From assembly GCF_013009555.1 (NCBI RefSeq), contig NZ_CP046176.1, positions 1-64,000 of the forward strand: DNA of 64,000 bases, read 5' to 3'. Source of the stretch: Phocaeicola dorei (GTDB lineage: Bacteria > Bacteroidota > Bacteroidia > Bacteroidales > Bacteroidaceae). The notes beneath the pieces were generated by a model. The model ran no database searches, was not told the origin of the DNA, and worked only from the letters and a program-made list of their open reading frames with translations. The position numbers and the translations under genes were made by a program. Below are positions 23,535 through 33,560 of this stretch, piece after piece (position 1 is the stretch's first letter; every line of letters begins with the position of its first letter).

Positions 23535-26303
23535 ATGAAAAAGGTTGTTAGAGCTGTGTCTCTTATGCTACTGATGGCAGGTGTTTGTGGAAATGCATTT
23601 GCCGAGGAAAATGAAAACATTGTCCGGCAAGGCGCTATTCGCGGACGTGTGATAGACAATGGAAAACAAATTCTACCGGGTGCTTCCATCTTTATTGAGA
23701 ATCTGAAAACCGGAGTGATCAGTGATGTGAACGGTTTCTACACATTACCCAATCTGAAGCCCGGCACTTACACCGTCAAAGTGACCTATGTAGGTTATAG
23801 CCCTATTGAAATGAAAGTTACCGTTCCCGAAGGCAAGACTTTAGAGAAAGATATAGTGATGAATGAAGGGGTGGAACTGCAGGAAGTGCAGGTGAAGGGA
23901 GCTTTTCAAGGGCAGAAGAAAGCAATCAATACACAAAAAAATAATCTGGGTATCACCAATATCGTATCTGCTGACCAAGTAGGGAAATTTCCCGACTCAA
24001 ACATAGGTGATGCATTGAAACGTATCAGTGGCATCAATGTGCAATACGATCAAGGCGAGGCCCGTTTTGGACAAGTCCGCGGCACTAGTGCCGATTTAAG
24101 CTCCGTCACCATTAATGGTAATCGTGTCCCATCTGCTGAGGGGGATACTCGTAACGTGCAGTTGGACTTGATTCCTGCCGATATGATTCAGACCATCGAA
24201 GTAAGCAAAGTCGTTACACCCGATATGGACGGCGATGCTATCGGTGGTTCCATCAATCTGGTAACTAAAAATTCTCCTTATAAACGTACTATCAATGCCA
24301 CAGCGGGAAGTGGTTACAATTGGATCAGCGAAAAAGCCCAGTTGAATTTAGGCTTCACTTACGGAGACCGTTTCTTCAATGACAGACTGGGCATGTTGCT
24401 CTCCGCTTCTTATCAGAATGCTCCTTCCGGTTCTTATGATACTGAATTCATGTGGGAACAAAATGAGGATGGCAAAGTATATGTCAGCGATTATCAGATG
24501 CGTCAGTACTTTGTCACCCGTGAACGTCAAAGTTATTCGGCGGCTTTTGACTTCGAACTCAATGAAAACCATAAATTGACTTTCAAGGGTATTTTTAACA
24601 ACCGCAATGACTGGGAAAACCGTTACCGTACCAATATCAAGGATTTGGATGAGAACGGAAAAGGCACAGTCCGCATCCAAACCAAAGCTGGTACTCCCGA
24701 TAATCGCAATGCCCGTCTGGAGCGTCAGCGTACCATGGATTTCGCTTTGGGCGGAGAACACTTATGGGGAGCAATCGGCATGGATTGGAATGCCAGTTAT
24801 GCAAAAGCTACAGAAGAACGCCCTAATGAGCGTTATCTTGACTTCCAACTGAAAAAGCAGGAATTTGATATGGACTTGAGTGATGAACGCCAGCCGTTGG
24901 CAACACCCACAGCAGGTTCTACCCTGACACTGAGTGATAAGTTCAGCTTGAAAGAACTGACAGAACAACAGGAAGACATCAAAGAAGAGGATATGAAATT
25001 TTCGGCCAATTTCAAAACCAGTTTGAATAATGGAGCCAAACTGAAGTTCGGTGCGAAAGTAGTACGTAAAACGAAAGAAAAAGAAATAGACTTCTACGAA
25101 TATACTCCGAAAGACGAGGATGCCTTCATGACCAACAGCCTGAAAAATACGGTAGACCAGAGTACGGATAAATTTATGCCGAGCGACAAATATCAGGTAG
25201 GAACATTTGCCAGTAAAGAATATGTGGGTGGATTGAACTTAAATGATGCTTCCCAATTCGATAAAGAACAGGTACAAGCCGAATTGGCTGAGAACTTTGA
25301 GGCTCGTGAAACTGTAAGTTCCGGGTATGTACGATTTGACCATAAATTTACCTCTGATATAAACTTGATGGCAGGGCTCCGCATGGAGCACACTTCTCTT
25401 CGTTATACCGGTCGTAACTATGATGATGAAACAGATAAGACCACCAAGACCGGCCGCGTCGTCAACAGTTATGTGAATTTCCTTCCTTCTATTTTGGTGA
25501 AATGGGATGTAAATGATGATTTCAAGATACGCGGTTCTTACACGCAGACCTTGAGCCGCCCCAAATATTCAGCTTTGGTTCCCAGCGTGAATATCAACCG
25601 TGGCGATAATGAAATAAAGATTGGTAACTCTGACCTGAAACCTACTATTTCTTACAACTTCGATTTGAGTGCCGATTATTATTTCAAGAGTGTAGGTTTG
25701 GTGAGCGCAGGCTTTTTCTATAAGAAAATAGACGATTTCATCGTAGATCAGGTACTGACCAACTATGAATACCAAGGAACAGAATATACCCGTTTCACTC
25801 AGCCCAAGAATGCAGGAAATGCTAATCTGTGGGGATTGGAATTTTCTTATCAGCGTGATTTCGGCTTCATTGCTCCGGCCTTGAAGTATGTGGGTTTCTA
25901 TGGAACCTATACTTATACTCACTCACGTGTGGAGGACTTTAACTTCGAAGGACGTGAGAACGAGAGCGGGTTGAGTTTGCCGGGGTCTCCCGAGCATACG
26001 GCGAATGCCTCTCTTTACTTTGAAAAAGGAGGCTTGAATGTGCGCCTGAGCTATAACTATGCCTCCAGTTTTATCGATGAAATGGGCCCAAGTACATTTT
26101 ATGACAGATATTATGATGCCGTGAACTATATGGATGTGAACGCCAGTTATACCTTTGGCAAGAAGGTGAAGATGACCTTTTATGCTGAGGCGAACAATCT
26201 GCTGAACCAGCCGCTCCGTTACTACCAGGGTACGAAGGACCGTACTATGCAGGCAGAATATTATGGCGTGAGAATGAATGCAGGTTTAAAAATAAATTTC
26301 TAA
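23535..26303 (+). CDS. TonB-dependent outer-membrane receptor paired with a phosphatase
   Basis: The protein has 922 aa. After a signal peptide (cleavage after AFA) comes a carboxypeptidase-regulatory-like domain (about 35-110, RGRVIDNGKQILPGASIFIENLKTG). A plug domain follows (about 130-245, VGKFPDSNIGDALKRISGINVQYD, TINGNRVPS), then a 22-strand beta-barrel ending RMNAGLKINF with a C-terminal Phe. The plug resembles the TonB receptor subgroup first noted in Caulobacter more than SusC, and no SusD is present. The secreted phosphatase gene starts 11 bp later, so the pair probably imports a phosphate-containing compound or its product (inference). Confidence 0.9.
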   Translation: MKKVVRAVSLMLLMAGVCGNAFAEENENIVRQGAIRGRVIDNGKQILPGASIFIENLKTGVISDVNGFYTLPNLKPGTYTVKVTYVGYSPIEMKVTVPEGKTLEKDIVMNEGVELQEVQVKGAFQGQKKAINTQKNNLGITNIVSADQVGKFPDSNIGDALKRISGINVQYDQGEARFGQVRGTSADLSSVTINGNRVPSAEGDTRNVQLDLIPADMIQTIEVSKVVTPDMDGDAIGGSINLVTKNSPYKRTINATAGSGYNWISEKAQLNLGFTYGDRFFNDRLGMLLSASYQNAPSGSYDTEFMWEQNEDGKVYVSDYQMRQYFVTRERQSYSAAFDFELNENHKLTFKGIFNNRNDWENRYRTNIKDLDENGKGTVRIQTKAGTPDNRNARLERQRTMDFALGGEHLWGAIGMDWNASYAKATEERPNERYLDFQLKKQEFDMDLSDERQPLATPTAGSTLTLSDKFSLKELTEQQEDIKEEDMKFSANFKTSLNNGAKLKFGAKVVRKTKEKEIDFYEYTPKDEDAFMTNSLKNTVDQSTDKFMPSDKYQVGTFASKEYVGGLNLNDASQFDKEQVQAELAENFEARETVSSGYVRFDHKFTSDINLMAGLRMEHTSLRYTGRNYDDETDKTTKTGRVVNSYVNFLPSILVKWDVNDDFKIRGSYTQTLSRPKYSALVPSVNINRGDNEIKIGNSDLKPTISYNFDLSADYYFKSVGLVSAGFFYKKIDDFIVDQVLTNYEYQGTEYTRFTQPKNAGNANLWGLEFSYQRDFGFIAPALKYVGFYGTYTYTHSRVEDFNFEGRENESGLSLPGSPEHTANASLYFEKGGLNVRLSYNYASSFIDEMGPSTFYDRYYDAVNYMDVNASYTFGKKVKMTFYAEANNLLNQPLRYYQGTKDRTMQAEYYGVRMNAGLKINF

Positions 26304-26314
26304 AAATTAAGTAT

Positions 26315-27286
26315 ATGAAAACGTTGATGATGATTAGAAAAATGAAAGAAGTATTGACATGGGTATGGATTGTTGTCATTGGTGCGGCTATCTGCCTGAA
26401 TGTGTGTGCCCAGACTCCACAAGATTGGAAAGGACTGGAGAAACAACTGAATTTTTATATGGCTAACGATTTGGGACGTAACGGTTATTATGACCAGAAG
26501 CCCATAGCCGAGCTGATGGGAGAAATGGCGGATGTTATTGGTCCCGAGTGTGTGTTTGCAGCTGGAGACGTGCACCACTTTGAAGGTGTACGCAGCGTTA
26601 ACGATCCGCTTTGGATGACCAACTACGAGTTGATTTACAGCCATCCCGAACTGATGATAGACTGGTTCCCGATCTTGGGAAATCATGAATACCGGGGTAA
26701 TACGCAGGCTGTGTTGGATTATACCAATGTGAGTCGTCGCTGGTCGATGCCTGGTCGTTATTATACCAAAGTTTTTGAGAAGAAAGGAACTGCCATCCGT
26801 TTTGTGATGATAGATACCGCTCCTCTGATTGACAAATACCGTAACGAGAGCGAAACTTATCCGGATGCCTGCAAACAGGACATGGACAAGCAACTGGCAT
26901 GGATAGACTCTGTGCTTACTGCTGCCAAAGAAGATTGGGTTGTCGTAATAGGGCATCATCCCATTTATGCTGAAACGTCGAAAGACGACAGTGAACGCAG
27001 CGATATGCAGAAACGTCTGGATCCTATCCTCCGTAAACATAAGGTGGATATCTATGCATGCGGACACATTCATAACTTCCAGCATCTTCGTGTGCCGGGC
27101 AGTGATATCGACTATGTGGTAAATTCGGCAGGTTCGTTGAGCCGTAAGGTAAAACCAGTGGAAGGCACTCAGTTCTGCAGTCCCGAACCGGGCTTTTCTA
27201 TCTTCACGGCAGACAAGAAAGAACTGGATATGCATATGATTGATAAGAAAGGAAAAGTAATCTATACTGTAAAACGCACCAAATAG
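26315..27286 (+). CDS. Secreted metallophosphoesterase (calcineurin/purple acid phosphatase-like)
   Basis: The protein has 323 aa with an N-terminal membrane/signal segment ending NVCAQ. The metal-binding motifs come in order: NDLG (the first Asp), AAGDVHHF, LGNHEY, VVIGHHPIY and ACGHIHNF. Together they form the dinuclear centre of the calcineurin-like fold, and the first motif plus the following Tyr recall purple acid phosphatases. It should hydrolyse phosphomonoesters in the periplasm or at the surface. It lies 11 bp behind the TonB receptor, indicating a two-gene scavenging operon. The substrate is not evident. Confidence 0.92.
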   Translation: MKTLMMIRKMKEVLTWVWIVVIGAAICLNVCAQTPQDWKGLEKQLNFYMANDLGRNGYYDQKPIAELMGEMADVIGPECVFAAGDVHHFEGVRSVNDPLWMTNYELIYSHPELMIDWFPILGNHEYRGNTQAVLDYTNVSRRWSMPGRYYTKVFEKKGTAIRFVMIDTAPLIDKYRNESETYPDACKQDMDKQLAWIDSVLTAAKEDWVVVIGHHPIYAETSKDDSERSDMQKRLDPILRKHKVDIYACGHIHNFQHLRVPGSDIDYVVNSAGSLSRKVKPVEGTQFCSPEPGFSIFTADKKELDMHMIDKKGKVIYTVKRTK

Positions 27287-27305
27287 GGATAGTTATTTTA
27301 GGGAA

Positions 27306-27346
27306 AAAGAGTACATTTGCGGTGTAAAACTGTAAATGTACTCTTT
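27306..27346 (+). promoter_or_regulatory. Inverted repeat overlapping a -7 promoter box before the antiporter gene
   Basis: Arms 27306-27318 and 27334-27346 are a perfect 13-bp inverted repeat with a 15-nt spacer. The left arm contains the start of TACATTTG (27312-27319), an exact TAnnTTTG box. The right arm ends 3 bp before the ATG of the antiporter. It may be an operator, a leader hairpin or a weak terminator of the upstream operon; the sequence alone does not decide. Confidence 0.6.
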
Positions 27347-27349
27347 GTT

Positions 27350-28312
27350 ATGTTGAATACACTCCTTTTGATTGGTGGTCTGGCTCTTATTTTGGCTGGT
27401 GCAAATGGCTTGACAGATGGTTCTGCAGCGGTTGCCAAACGTTTCCGTATTTCTGATTTGGTAATCGGGCTTACCATTGTAGCTTTTGGCACTTCGGCTC
27501 CCGAATTGGTTATCAGTGTGCTTTCTGCATTGAATGGCAGTGCTGAAATGGCTATTGGTAATGTGGTGGGTAGTAATATATTCAATGCTTTGATGATTAT
27601 AGGCTGTACTGCGTTGGTACTCCCCATAAAAGTAGGTGAGGGGACGATGAGTAAAGAGATTCCGTTAGTCATTCTTTCTTCATTGGTACTGTTTGTCTGT
27701 GCCAATGACATGATGCTGGACAGGGAAGCGGTCAATGTTATCAGCCGTTCCGATGGGTTTGTTCTGTTGGCTTTCTTCCTTATATTTATGCGTTATACAT
27801 TTGCTATCGCTCGTAATGGGGCAGATGAGGCAGGAGAAGAGCAGAAGATTAAGGAAATGCCTGTATGGAAATCGGTGTTGTATATTGCAGGAGGACTGGC
27901 CGGGCTCATATTTGGCGGACAGCTTTTTGTCGACGGGGCAAGCGGGCTTGCCCGTTCATGGGGTGTCAGTGAATCGGTAATCGGACTGACATTGGTAGCC
28001 GGAGGTACTTCCTTGCCGGAGCTTGCTACATCTGTTACGGCAGCTTTAAAGAAGAATCCGGGAATTGCTATCGGCAATGTCATCGGTAGCAATCTGTTCA
28101 ATATATTCTTTGTACTGGGGTGCAGCGCTACGGTATCACCGCTTCCGATGGGGAATATAAATAATCTCGATTTAAGTGTGCTGATTGCTTCCTCCCTGTT
28201 GTTGTGGCTGGTAGGCTGGTTTTTCCGTAAACGTACCATAACCCGTCTTGAAGGCGCATTGATGGTTGGCTGTTATGTCGTTTATACCGCCTATCTTATT
28301 GCCCAACAGTAA
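27350..28312 (+). CDS. CaCA-family sodium/calcium antiporter
   Basis: The inner-membrane exchanger has 320 aa, with two inverted halves of five membrane segments. Each half contains an alpha repeat: IVAFGTSAPELVISV with GNVVGSNIFNALMIIG in the first, and LVAGGTSLPELATSV with GNVIGSNLFNIFFVLG in the second. Glu in the SAPE and SLPE motifs is the ion ligand. It is a YrbG-type protein that exports Ca2+ (or another cation) in exchange for Na+ or H+. The start at 27350 (MLNTLLLIGG) is chosen because the upstream 11 codons lie in the palindromic promoter region. Confidence 0.94.
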   Translation: MLNTLLLIGGLALILAGANGLTDGSAAVAKRFRISDLVIGLTIVAFGTSAPELVISVLSALNGSAEMAIGNVVGSNIFNALMIIGCTALVLPIKVGEGTMSKEIPLVILSSLVLFVCANDMMLDREAVNVISRSDGFVLLAFFLIFMRYTFAIARNGADEAGEEQKIKEMPVWKSVLYIAGGLAGLIFGGQLFVDGASGLARSWGVSESVIGLTLVAGGTSLPELATSVTAALKKNPGIAIGNVIGSNLFNIFFVLGCSATVSPLPMGNINNLDLSVLIASSLLLWLVGWFFRKRTITRLEGALMVGCYVVYTAYLIAQQ

Positions 28313-28387
28313 AAAAGCCATAAAAAGAATAAGTTATCTGCAAAAAAACTTCTATCTTTACACCCTGAATTTTTATAAAAATACAGC

Positions 28388-29524
28388 ATGGCTATTACCA
28401 TTAAAAAAGTCAGTTCAAAGAAAGAACTTAAGACATTTATACGGTTCAACTACGAGTTATACAAAGAGAATCCTTATTCCGTACCCGACTTGTACGATGA
28501 TATGCTGAATACGTTCAGCCCGAAGAAGAATGCCGCTTTCGAGTTTTGTGAGGCGGAGTATTTTCTGGCATATAAGGATAACAAGGTGGTAGGACGTATT
28601 GCAGGGATTATAAATAAACGCGCAAACGAAACTTGGAATAAAAAAGAAGTCCGTTTCGGATGGATTGATTTCCTGGATGATATCGAAATATCACGCGCCT
28701 TGTTGGATGCAGTAGCCCAATGGGGTAAATCGAAGGGAATGGATACCATTCAGGGACCTTTGGGCTTTACCGACTTTGATGCGGAGGGTATGCTGATAGA
28801 AGGATTCGACCAATTGAGCACCATGGCGACTATCTATAATTATCCTTATTATCCACAGCATATGGAGAAGTTGGGATTCGAAAAGGATGCCGATTGGGTG
28901 GAATATAAAATTTATATTCCGGATGCAATTCCTGATAAGCATAAGCGTATCAGTGATTTGATTCAACGTAAGTTTAACTTGAAGGTGAAGAAATATACAT
29001 CGGGTAAGAAAATTGCGGCCGAATATGGCCAGGCTATCTTCGAATTGATGAATGAGGCTTATGCTCCGCTTTATGGTTTCTCGGCTTTGTCTCAAGGACA
29101 GATTAACCAGTATATAAAGATGTATTTGCCTATTGTAGATTTGCGTATGGTGACCTTGGTGACCGATGCTGAAGATAAACTGGTGGCGGTGGGTATTTCA
29201 ATGCCTTCTTTGTCCGAAGCGTTACGAAAAGCGAAGGGGCGTTTGCTGCCTATGGGCTGGTATCATTTGCTGAAAGTGCTGTTTTTGCATAAATATCCCC
29301 CTATGCTGGACTTGTTGCTGGTTGCTGTAAAACCTGAGTATCAGAACAAAGGAGTCAATGCTTTGTTATTCTCGGACTTGATTCCTGTATATCAGCAACT
29401 GGGATTCAAGTATGCCGAAAGTAATCCGGAACTGGAACTGAATGGAAAGGTGCAGGCCCAGTGGGAATATTTCAAGACCGAGCAGCATAAACGCCGTCGT
29501 GCTTATAAAAAGAGTATTCTGTAA
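28388..29524 (+). CDS. GNAT-fold N-acyltransferase-like protein (YghO-like)
   Basis: The protein has 378 aa. The N-terminal part (VSSKKELKTFIRFNYELYKENPYSVPDLYDD) and the segment VAQWGKSKGMDTIQGPLGFTDFDAEGMLIEGFD are typical of this conserved Bacteroidetes family related to YghO. The C-terminal GNAT-like fold contains LLLVAVKPEYQNKGVNALLFSDLIPVYQQLGFKYAESNPELELN, in which the acyl-CoA-binding loop is recognisable. The substrate is not known to me. It stands alone, with 75 bp before it and 30 bp to parE after it, so co-transcription with parE is possible. Confidence 0.8.
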   Translation: MAITIKKVSSKKELKTFIRFNYELYKENPYSVPDLYDDMLNTFSPKKNAAFEFCEAEYFLAYKDNKVVGRIAGIINKRANETWNKKEVRFGWIDFLDDIEISRALLDAVAQWGKSKGMDTIQGPLGFTDFDAEGMLIEGFDQLSTMATIYNYPYYPQHMEKLGFEKDADWVEYKIYIPDAIPDKHKRISDLIQRKFNLKVKKYTSGKKIAAEYGQAIFELMNEAYAPLYGFSALSQGQINQYIKMYLPIVDLRMVTLVTDAEDKLVAVGISMPSLSEALRKAKGRLLPMGWYHLLKVLFLHKYPPMLDLLLVAVKPEYQNKGVNALLFSDLIPVYQQLGFKYAESNPELELNGKVQAQWEYFKTEQHKRRRAYKKSIL

Positions 29525-29554
29525 CAACGATATATAAAAATGTGATAAGTCAAT

Positions 29555-31432
29555 ATGGAAGAAAACAACGAACTGATAAACAATCCCGCTGTAGAATATA
29601 CCGACGATAACATCCGCCACCTCAGTGACATGGAGCATGTGCGTACCCGTCCCGGTATGTATATTGGAAAGTTGGGTGACGGATCACATGCCGAGGACGG
29701 TATCTACGTCCTTCTGAAAGAAGTTCTCGACAACAGTATCGATGAATTCAAAATGCAGGCGGGTAAAAAGATTGAGATTATCATTGAAGAAAATCTCCGT
29801 GTCAGCGTGCGTGACTATGGTCGGGGTATTCCGCAGGGAAAACTTATTGAGGCTGTAAGTGTGCTGAATACGGGAGGTAAATATGACAGTAAGGCGTTTA
29901 AGAAGAGTGTCGGACTGAATGGGGTCGGTGTGAAAGCTGTCAACGCATTGAGTTCGCGCTTCGAGGTGCGCAGCTATCGTGATGGAAAGGTGCGTATCGC
30001 TACCTTTGCCAAGGGAGACTTGTTGACGGATACCACACAAAATACAACAGAGGAGAACGGTACTTATATTTTCTTTGAACCGGATAACCTGTTATTTGAG
30101 AATTACAGTTTCCGTCCGGAGTTTGTGGAAACCATGCTCCGCAATTATACCTATCTGAATACAGGACTGGCCATTATCTATAACGGTCAGCGTATCTTGT
30201 CCCGTAACGGGTTGGTGGATTTGCTTAACGACAACATGACGGCTGTGGGATTATATCCCATCATCCATTTGAAAGGAGAAGATATTGAGATAGCCTTTAC
30301 GCATACCGGCCAGTATGGTGAAGAGTATTACTCTTTTGTCAACGGACAGCATACGACTCAGGGAGGTACGCATCAAAGTGCTTTCAAAGAGCATATTGCC
30401 CGTACCATCAAGGAATATTTCAACAAGAACATGGATTATTCCGATATCCGTAACGGACTGGTGGCTGCCATTGCCGTCAATGTGGAGGAACCGTTGTTCG
30501 AAAGTCAGACTAAAATCAAGCTGGGCTCTACCAATATGGCTCCCGGTGGTCCTACCGTCAATAAATTTGTAGGTGATTTTGTAAAGACTGAGGTCGATAA
30601 CTATCTGCACAAGCATACGGACGTGGCCGATGTGATGTTGCAGAAGATTCAGGAGTCGGAGAAAGAGCGTAAAGCGATAGCCGGAGTGACGAAACTGGCA
30701 CGTGAGCGAGCCAAGAAGGCAAATCTTCATAACCGGAAGTTACGTGACTGCCGCTTTCATCTGAACGATGTCAAAGGGGACAAGAAGGAGGAAAGCTGCA
30801 TCTTCATTACCGAGGGAGACTCGGCAAGCGGTTCTATCACCAAGAGCCGTGATGTAAATACTCAGGCAGTATTCAGTTTGCGTGGTAAGCCGTTGAATTC
30901 TTACGGGCTGACCAAGAAGATTGTATATGAGAATGAAGAGTTTAACCTGCTTCAGGCTGCTCTGAACATAGAGGACGGTATGGAAGGATTACGATATAAT
31001 AAGGTAATTGTAGCTACAGATGCTGATGTAGACGGTATGCACATCCGTTTATTGCTTATTACTTTCTTCCTGCAATTCTTCCCTGACTTGATAAAGAAAG
31101 GTCATGTATATATCCTTCAAACCCCTTTATTCCGTGTCCGCAACCGCAAGAAAGGAGTTTATGAAACCGTATATTGTTATTCGGAAGAAGAACGGATTGC
31201 CGCTATCGAACGGTTAAGCCCCAATCCCGAAATTACCCGATTCAAAGGTTTGGGAGAGATCTCACCCGATGAATTCAAGCACTTTATCGGCAAAGACATG
31301 CGTCTGGAGCAAGTTTCCCTCCGCAAGACTGACCTGGTGAAAGAATTGCTGGAGTTTTATATGGGTAAGAACACCATGGAACGTCAGAATTTTATTATAG
31401 ATAACCTTGTTATAGAAGAAGACATTGCGTGA
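29555..31432 (+). CDS. parE: DNA topoisomerase IV subunit B (ParE; GyrB-like)
   Basis: The protein has 625 aa. The GHKL ATPase domain contains EVLDNSIDE (Mg-binding Asn), DYGRGIPQG and the [26 protein letters not shown] lid. A transducer domain follows with QTKIKLGS. The Toprim domain contains [11 protein letters not shown] and [17 protein letters not shown]. The length and the C-terminal ending ([17 protein letters not shown]) fit ParE rather than the longer GyrB type. It relaxes and decatenates DNA together with ParC, whose gene is not in this window. The coaD start lies 13 bp downstream. Confidence 0.92.
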   Translation: MEENNELINNPAVEYTDDNIRHLSDMEHVRTRPGMYIGKLGDGSHAEDGIYVLLKEVLDNSIDEFKMQAGKKIEIIIEENLRVSVRDYGRGIPQGKLIEAVSVLNTGGKYDSKAFKKSVGLNGVGVKAVNALSSRFEVRSYRDGKVRIATFAKGDLLTDTTQNTTEENGTYIFFEPDNLLFENYSFRPEFVETMLRNYTYLNTGLAIIYNGQRILSRNGLVDLLNDNMTAVGLYPIIHLKGEDIEIAFTHTGQYGEEYYSFVNGQHTTQGGTHQSAFKEHIARTIKEYFNKNMDYSDIRNGLVAAIAVNVEEPLFESQTKIKLGSTNMAPGGPTVNKFVGDFVKTEVDNYLHKHTDVADVMLQKIQESEKERKAIAGVTKLARERAKKANLHNRKLRDCRFHLNDVKGDKKEESCIFITEGDSASGSITKSRDVNTQAVFSLRGKPLNSYGLTKKIVYENEEFNLLQAALNIEDGMEGLRYNKVIVATDADVDGMHIRLLLITFFLQFFPDLIKKGHVYILQTPLFRVRNRKKGVYETVYCYSEEERIAAIERLSPNPEITRFKGLGEISPDEFKHFIGKDMRLEQVSLRKTDLVKELLEFYMGKNTMERQNFIIDNLVIEEDIA

Positions 31433-31445
31433 ATCACTAACAAAT

Positions 31446-31901
31446 ATGAGAAGAGCCATATTTCCGGGGACATTTGATCCCTTTACCATCGGCCATTATT
31501 CGGTCGTGAAAAGAGCATTGACCTTTATGGATGAAGTGGTAATCGGTATCGGTATCAATGAGAATAAGAAGACTTGGTTTCCTACAGAGAAACGAGTGGA
31601 GATGATTGAGAAACTTTTTGCTGATGATCCCCGGGTAAAGATCGACGCTTACGATTGTTTGACCATAGACTTTGCCAGAGCTAAAGAAGCGCAGTTCATT
31701 GTTCGTGGAATCCGCACCGTACACGATTTTGAATATGAGGAAACCATAGCCGATATCAACCGGAAACTGGCCGGTATAGAAACTATTCTGTTATTTACGG
31801 AGCCGGAACTTACTTCTATCAGCTCTACTATTGTGAGAGAATTATTGCAGTTTGGTAAAGACGTAACACCATTCTTACCTGAAGGAATGAAAATAGACTG
31901 A
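31446..31901 (+). CDS. coaD: Phosphopantetheine adenylyltransferase
   Basis: The protein has 151 aa, the usual length. It transfers AMP from ATP to 4'-phosphopantetheine in coenzyme A synthesis. The nucleotidyltransferase motif [10 protein letters not shown] is at the N-terminus and the second motif ISSTIVREL near the C-terminus; [15 protein letters not shown] is also characteristic. The ATG at 31446 is chosen over a frame extension into parE because the first beta strand (RRAIFPG) starts here. The S41 protease gene follows after 2 bp. Confidence 0.96.
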   Translation: MRRAIFPGTFDPFTIGHYSVVKRALTFMDEVVIGIGINENKKTWFPTEKRVEMIEKLFADDPRVKIDAYDCLTIDFARAKEAQFIVRGIRTVHDFEYEETIADINRKLAGIETILLFTEPELTSISSTIVRELLQFGKDVTPFLPEGMKID

Positions 31902-31903
31902 TC

Positions 31904-33505
31904 ATGAAATATACTATGTACTTTGCAGGCTTGATTGCCTGCTTTTTTTCTATTGTAGCCGTACAGGCTCAGGAAAATAAGTTTCTGAATTCTCCGGCAC
32001 GCAAATTACAGTTGGCGGAGTTTGCCATTGCCAACCTTTATGTAGACGAAGTCAATGAGGGGAAACTTGTAGAGGAAGCCATCGTAAAAATGCTGGAACA
32101 GCTTGATCCTCACTCTACTTATTCCGACCCGGAGGAAGTGAAGAAAATGAACGAGCCGCTGCAGGGAAACTTTGAAGGTATCGGCATACAGTTCAATATG
32201 GCAGAAGATACATTGTTGGTGATACAGCCCGTATCGGGCGGTCCTTCCGAAAAAGCAGGTATTCTGGCCGGCGATCGTATCGTCATGGTGGAAGATACGC
32301 TGATAGCCGGTGTAAAGATGAGCACCGAAGATATCATGCGTCGTCTTCGTGGTCCTAAAGATTCAAAAGTGAATTTGAAAATACTTCGCCGAGGGGTGAA
32401 GGAATTGCTCCCTTTTACGGTGAAAAGGGATAAAATACCTGTTTACAGCCTGGATGCTTCCTATATGATTAAAGATAAGATTGGTTATATCCGTATCAAC
32501 CGTTTTGCCGCCACTACCCATGAGGAATTCAAGAAAGCGTTAGCTGAATTGCAGAAAAAAGGGATGAAAGATTTGATTCTTGATTTGCAAGGCAATGGCG
32601 GAGGTTATTTGAACGCTGCCATCGATATTGCCAACGAGTTTCTGGGTAAAAAGGAACTGATAGTCTATACGGAAGGCCGTCGTAATCCCCGTAGTGAATT
32701 TTTTGCTAAAGGTACGGGCGAGTTCCAGAATGGTCGTCTGATTGTATTGGTCGATGAATTCTCGGCTTCTGCCAGTGAGATTGTGACGGGAGCTGTTCAG
32801 GATTGGGACAGAGGAGTCGTTGTGGGCCGGCGCAGCTTTGGTAAAGGCTTGGTACAGCGTCCCATTGATTTGCCGGACGGGTCGATGATTCGTTTGACGG
32901 TGGCCCGTTATTATACTCCTGCCGGACGTTGTATCCAGAAACCTTACGAAAGCATTGAAAAGTATAATGAGGACCTGATAGACCGTTATAATAAAGGAGA
33001 GATGATGAGTGAAGACAGCATTCACTTCCCGGATTCACTGAAGTTCAAAACTCATAAGCTGGCTCGTACGGTATATGGCGGTGGGGGAATTATGCCCGAT
33101 TATTTTGTGCCGATTGATACGACTCTCTATACTAAATATCATCGTCAGTTGCGTGATAAAGGGGCGTTGATGAAAGCTCACTTTCATTTTATTGATGCCC
33201 ATCGTAAAGAATGGCTGGGCAAATACAAGACTTTCAATGAATTCTACAAACGTTTTGAAGTGACTCCGGATATGTTGGCACAACTGGTTGCTACCGGCAA
33301 GGAGATGGGAGTGGAATATAATGAAGAAGAATACCAGAAGGCCCTTCCTTTGCTGAAATTGCAGATGAAAGCATTGATAGCCCGTGATTTATGGGATATG
33401 AATGAGTATTATCATGTCATCAATGATGCCAATGAAAGTATCAGGAAAGCACTGGAGCTGCTGGAACAACCGGATTTTGAAGGATTGCTGCTAAAAAAAC
33501 GATAG
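31904..33505 (+). CDS. C-terminal processing protease, S41 family
   Basis: The protein has 533 aa with a signal peptide (cleavage after VQAQ). A PDZ domain (about 85-165, IQFNMAEDTLLVIQPVSGGPSEKAGILAGDRIVMVED) precedes the tail-specific protease domain. The Ser/Lys dyad is visible: Ser in VDEFSASASEIV and Lys in RSFGKGLVQ. It should cleave C-terminal tails of periplasmic or outer-membrane proteins. It is translated right behind coaD (2-bp gap), and the order parE-coaD-ctp suggests one transcript, though no functional link is obvious. Confidence 0.93.
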   Translation: MKYTMYFAGLIACFFSIVAVQAQENKFLNSPARKLQLAEFAIANLYVDEVNEGKLVEEAIVKMLEQLDPHSTYSDPEEVKKMNEPLQGNFEGIGIQFNMAEDTLLVIQPVSGGPSEKAGILAGDRIVMVEDTLIAGVKMSTEDIMRRLRGPKDSKVNLKILRRGVKELLPFTVKRDKIPVYSLDASYMIKDKIGYIRINRFAATTHEEFKKALAELQKKGMKDLILDLQGNGGGYLNAAIDIANEFLGKKELIVYTEGRRNPRSEFFAKGTGEFQNGRLIVLVDEFSASASEIVTGAVQDWDRGVVVGRRSFGKGLVQRPIDLPDGSMIRLTVARYYTPAGRCIQKPYESIEKYNEDLIDRYNKGEMMSEDSIHFPDSLKFKTHKLARTVYGGGGIMPDYFVPIDTTLYTKYHRQLRDKGALMKAHFHFIDAHRKEWLGKYKTFNEFYKRFEVTPDMLAQLVATGKEMGVEYNEEEYQKALPLLKLQMKALIARDLWDMNEYYHVINDANESIRKALELLEQPDFEGLLLKKR

Positions 33506-33560
33506 TCAAGACTTTATATTAAACTGCAGGGGCGCATAGTTGCACTCCTGCATCCAACCA

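Noticed and set aside
33525..33552. Terminator between the S41 protease and PAP2 genes (TGCAGG/CCTGCA)
   Set aside because: Six pairs, long loop and no T-run in either direction.
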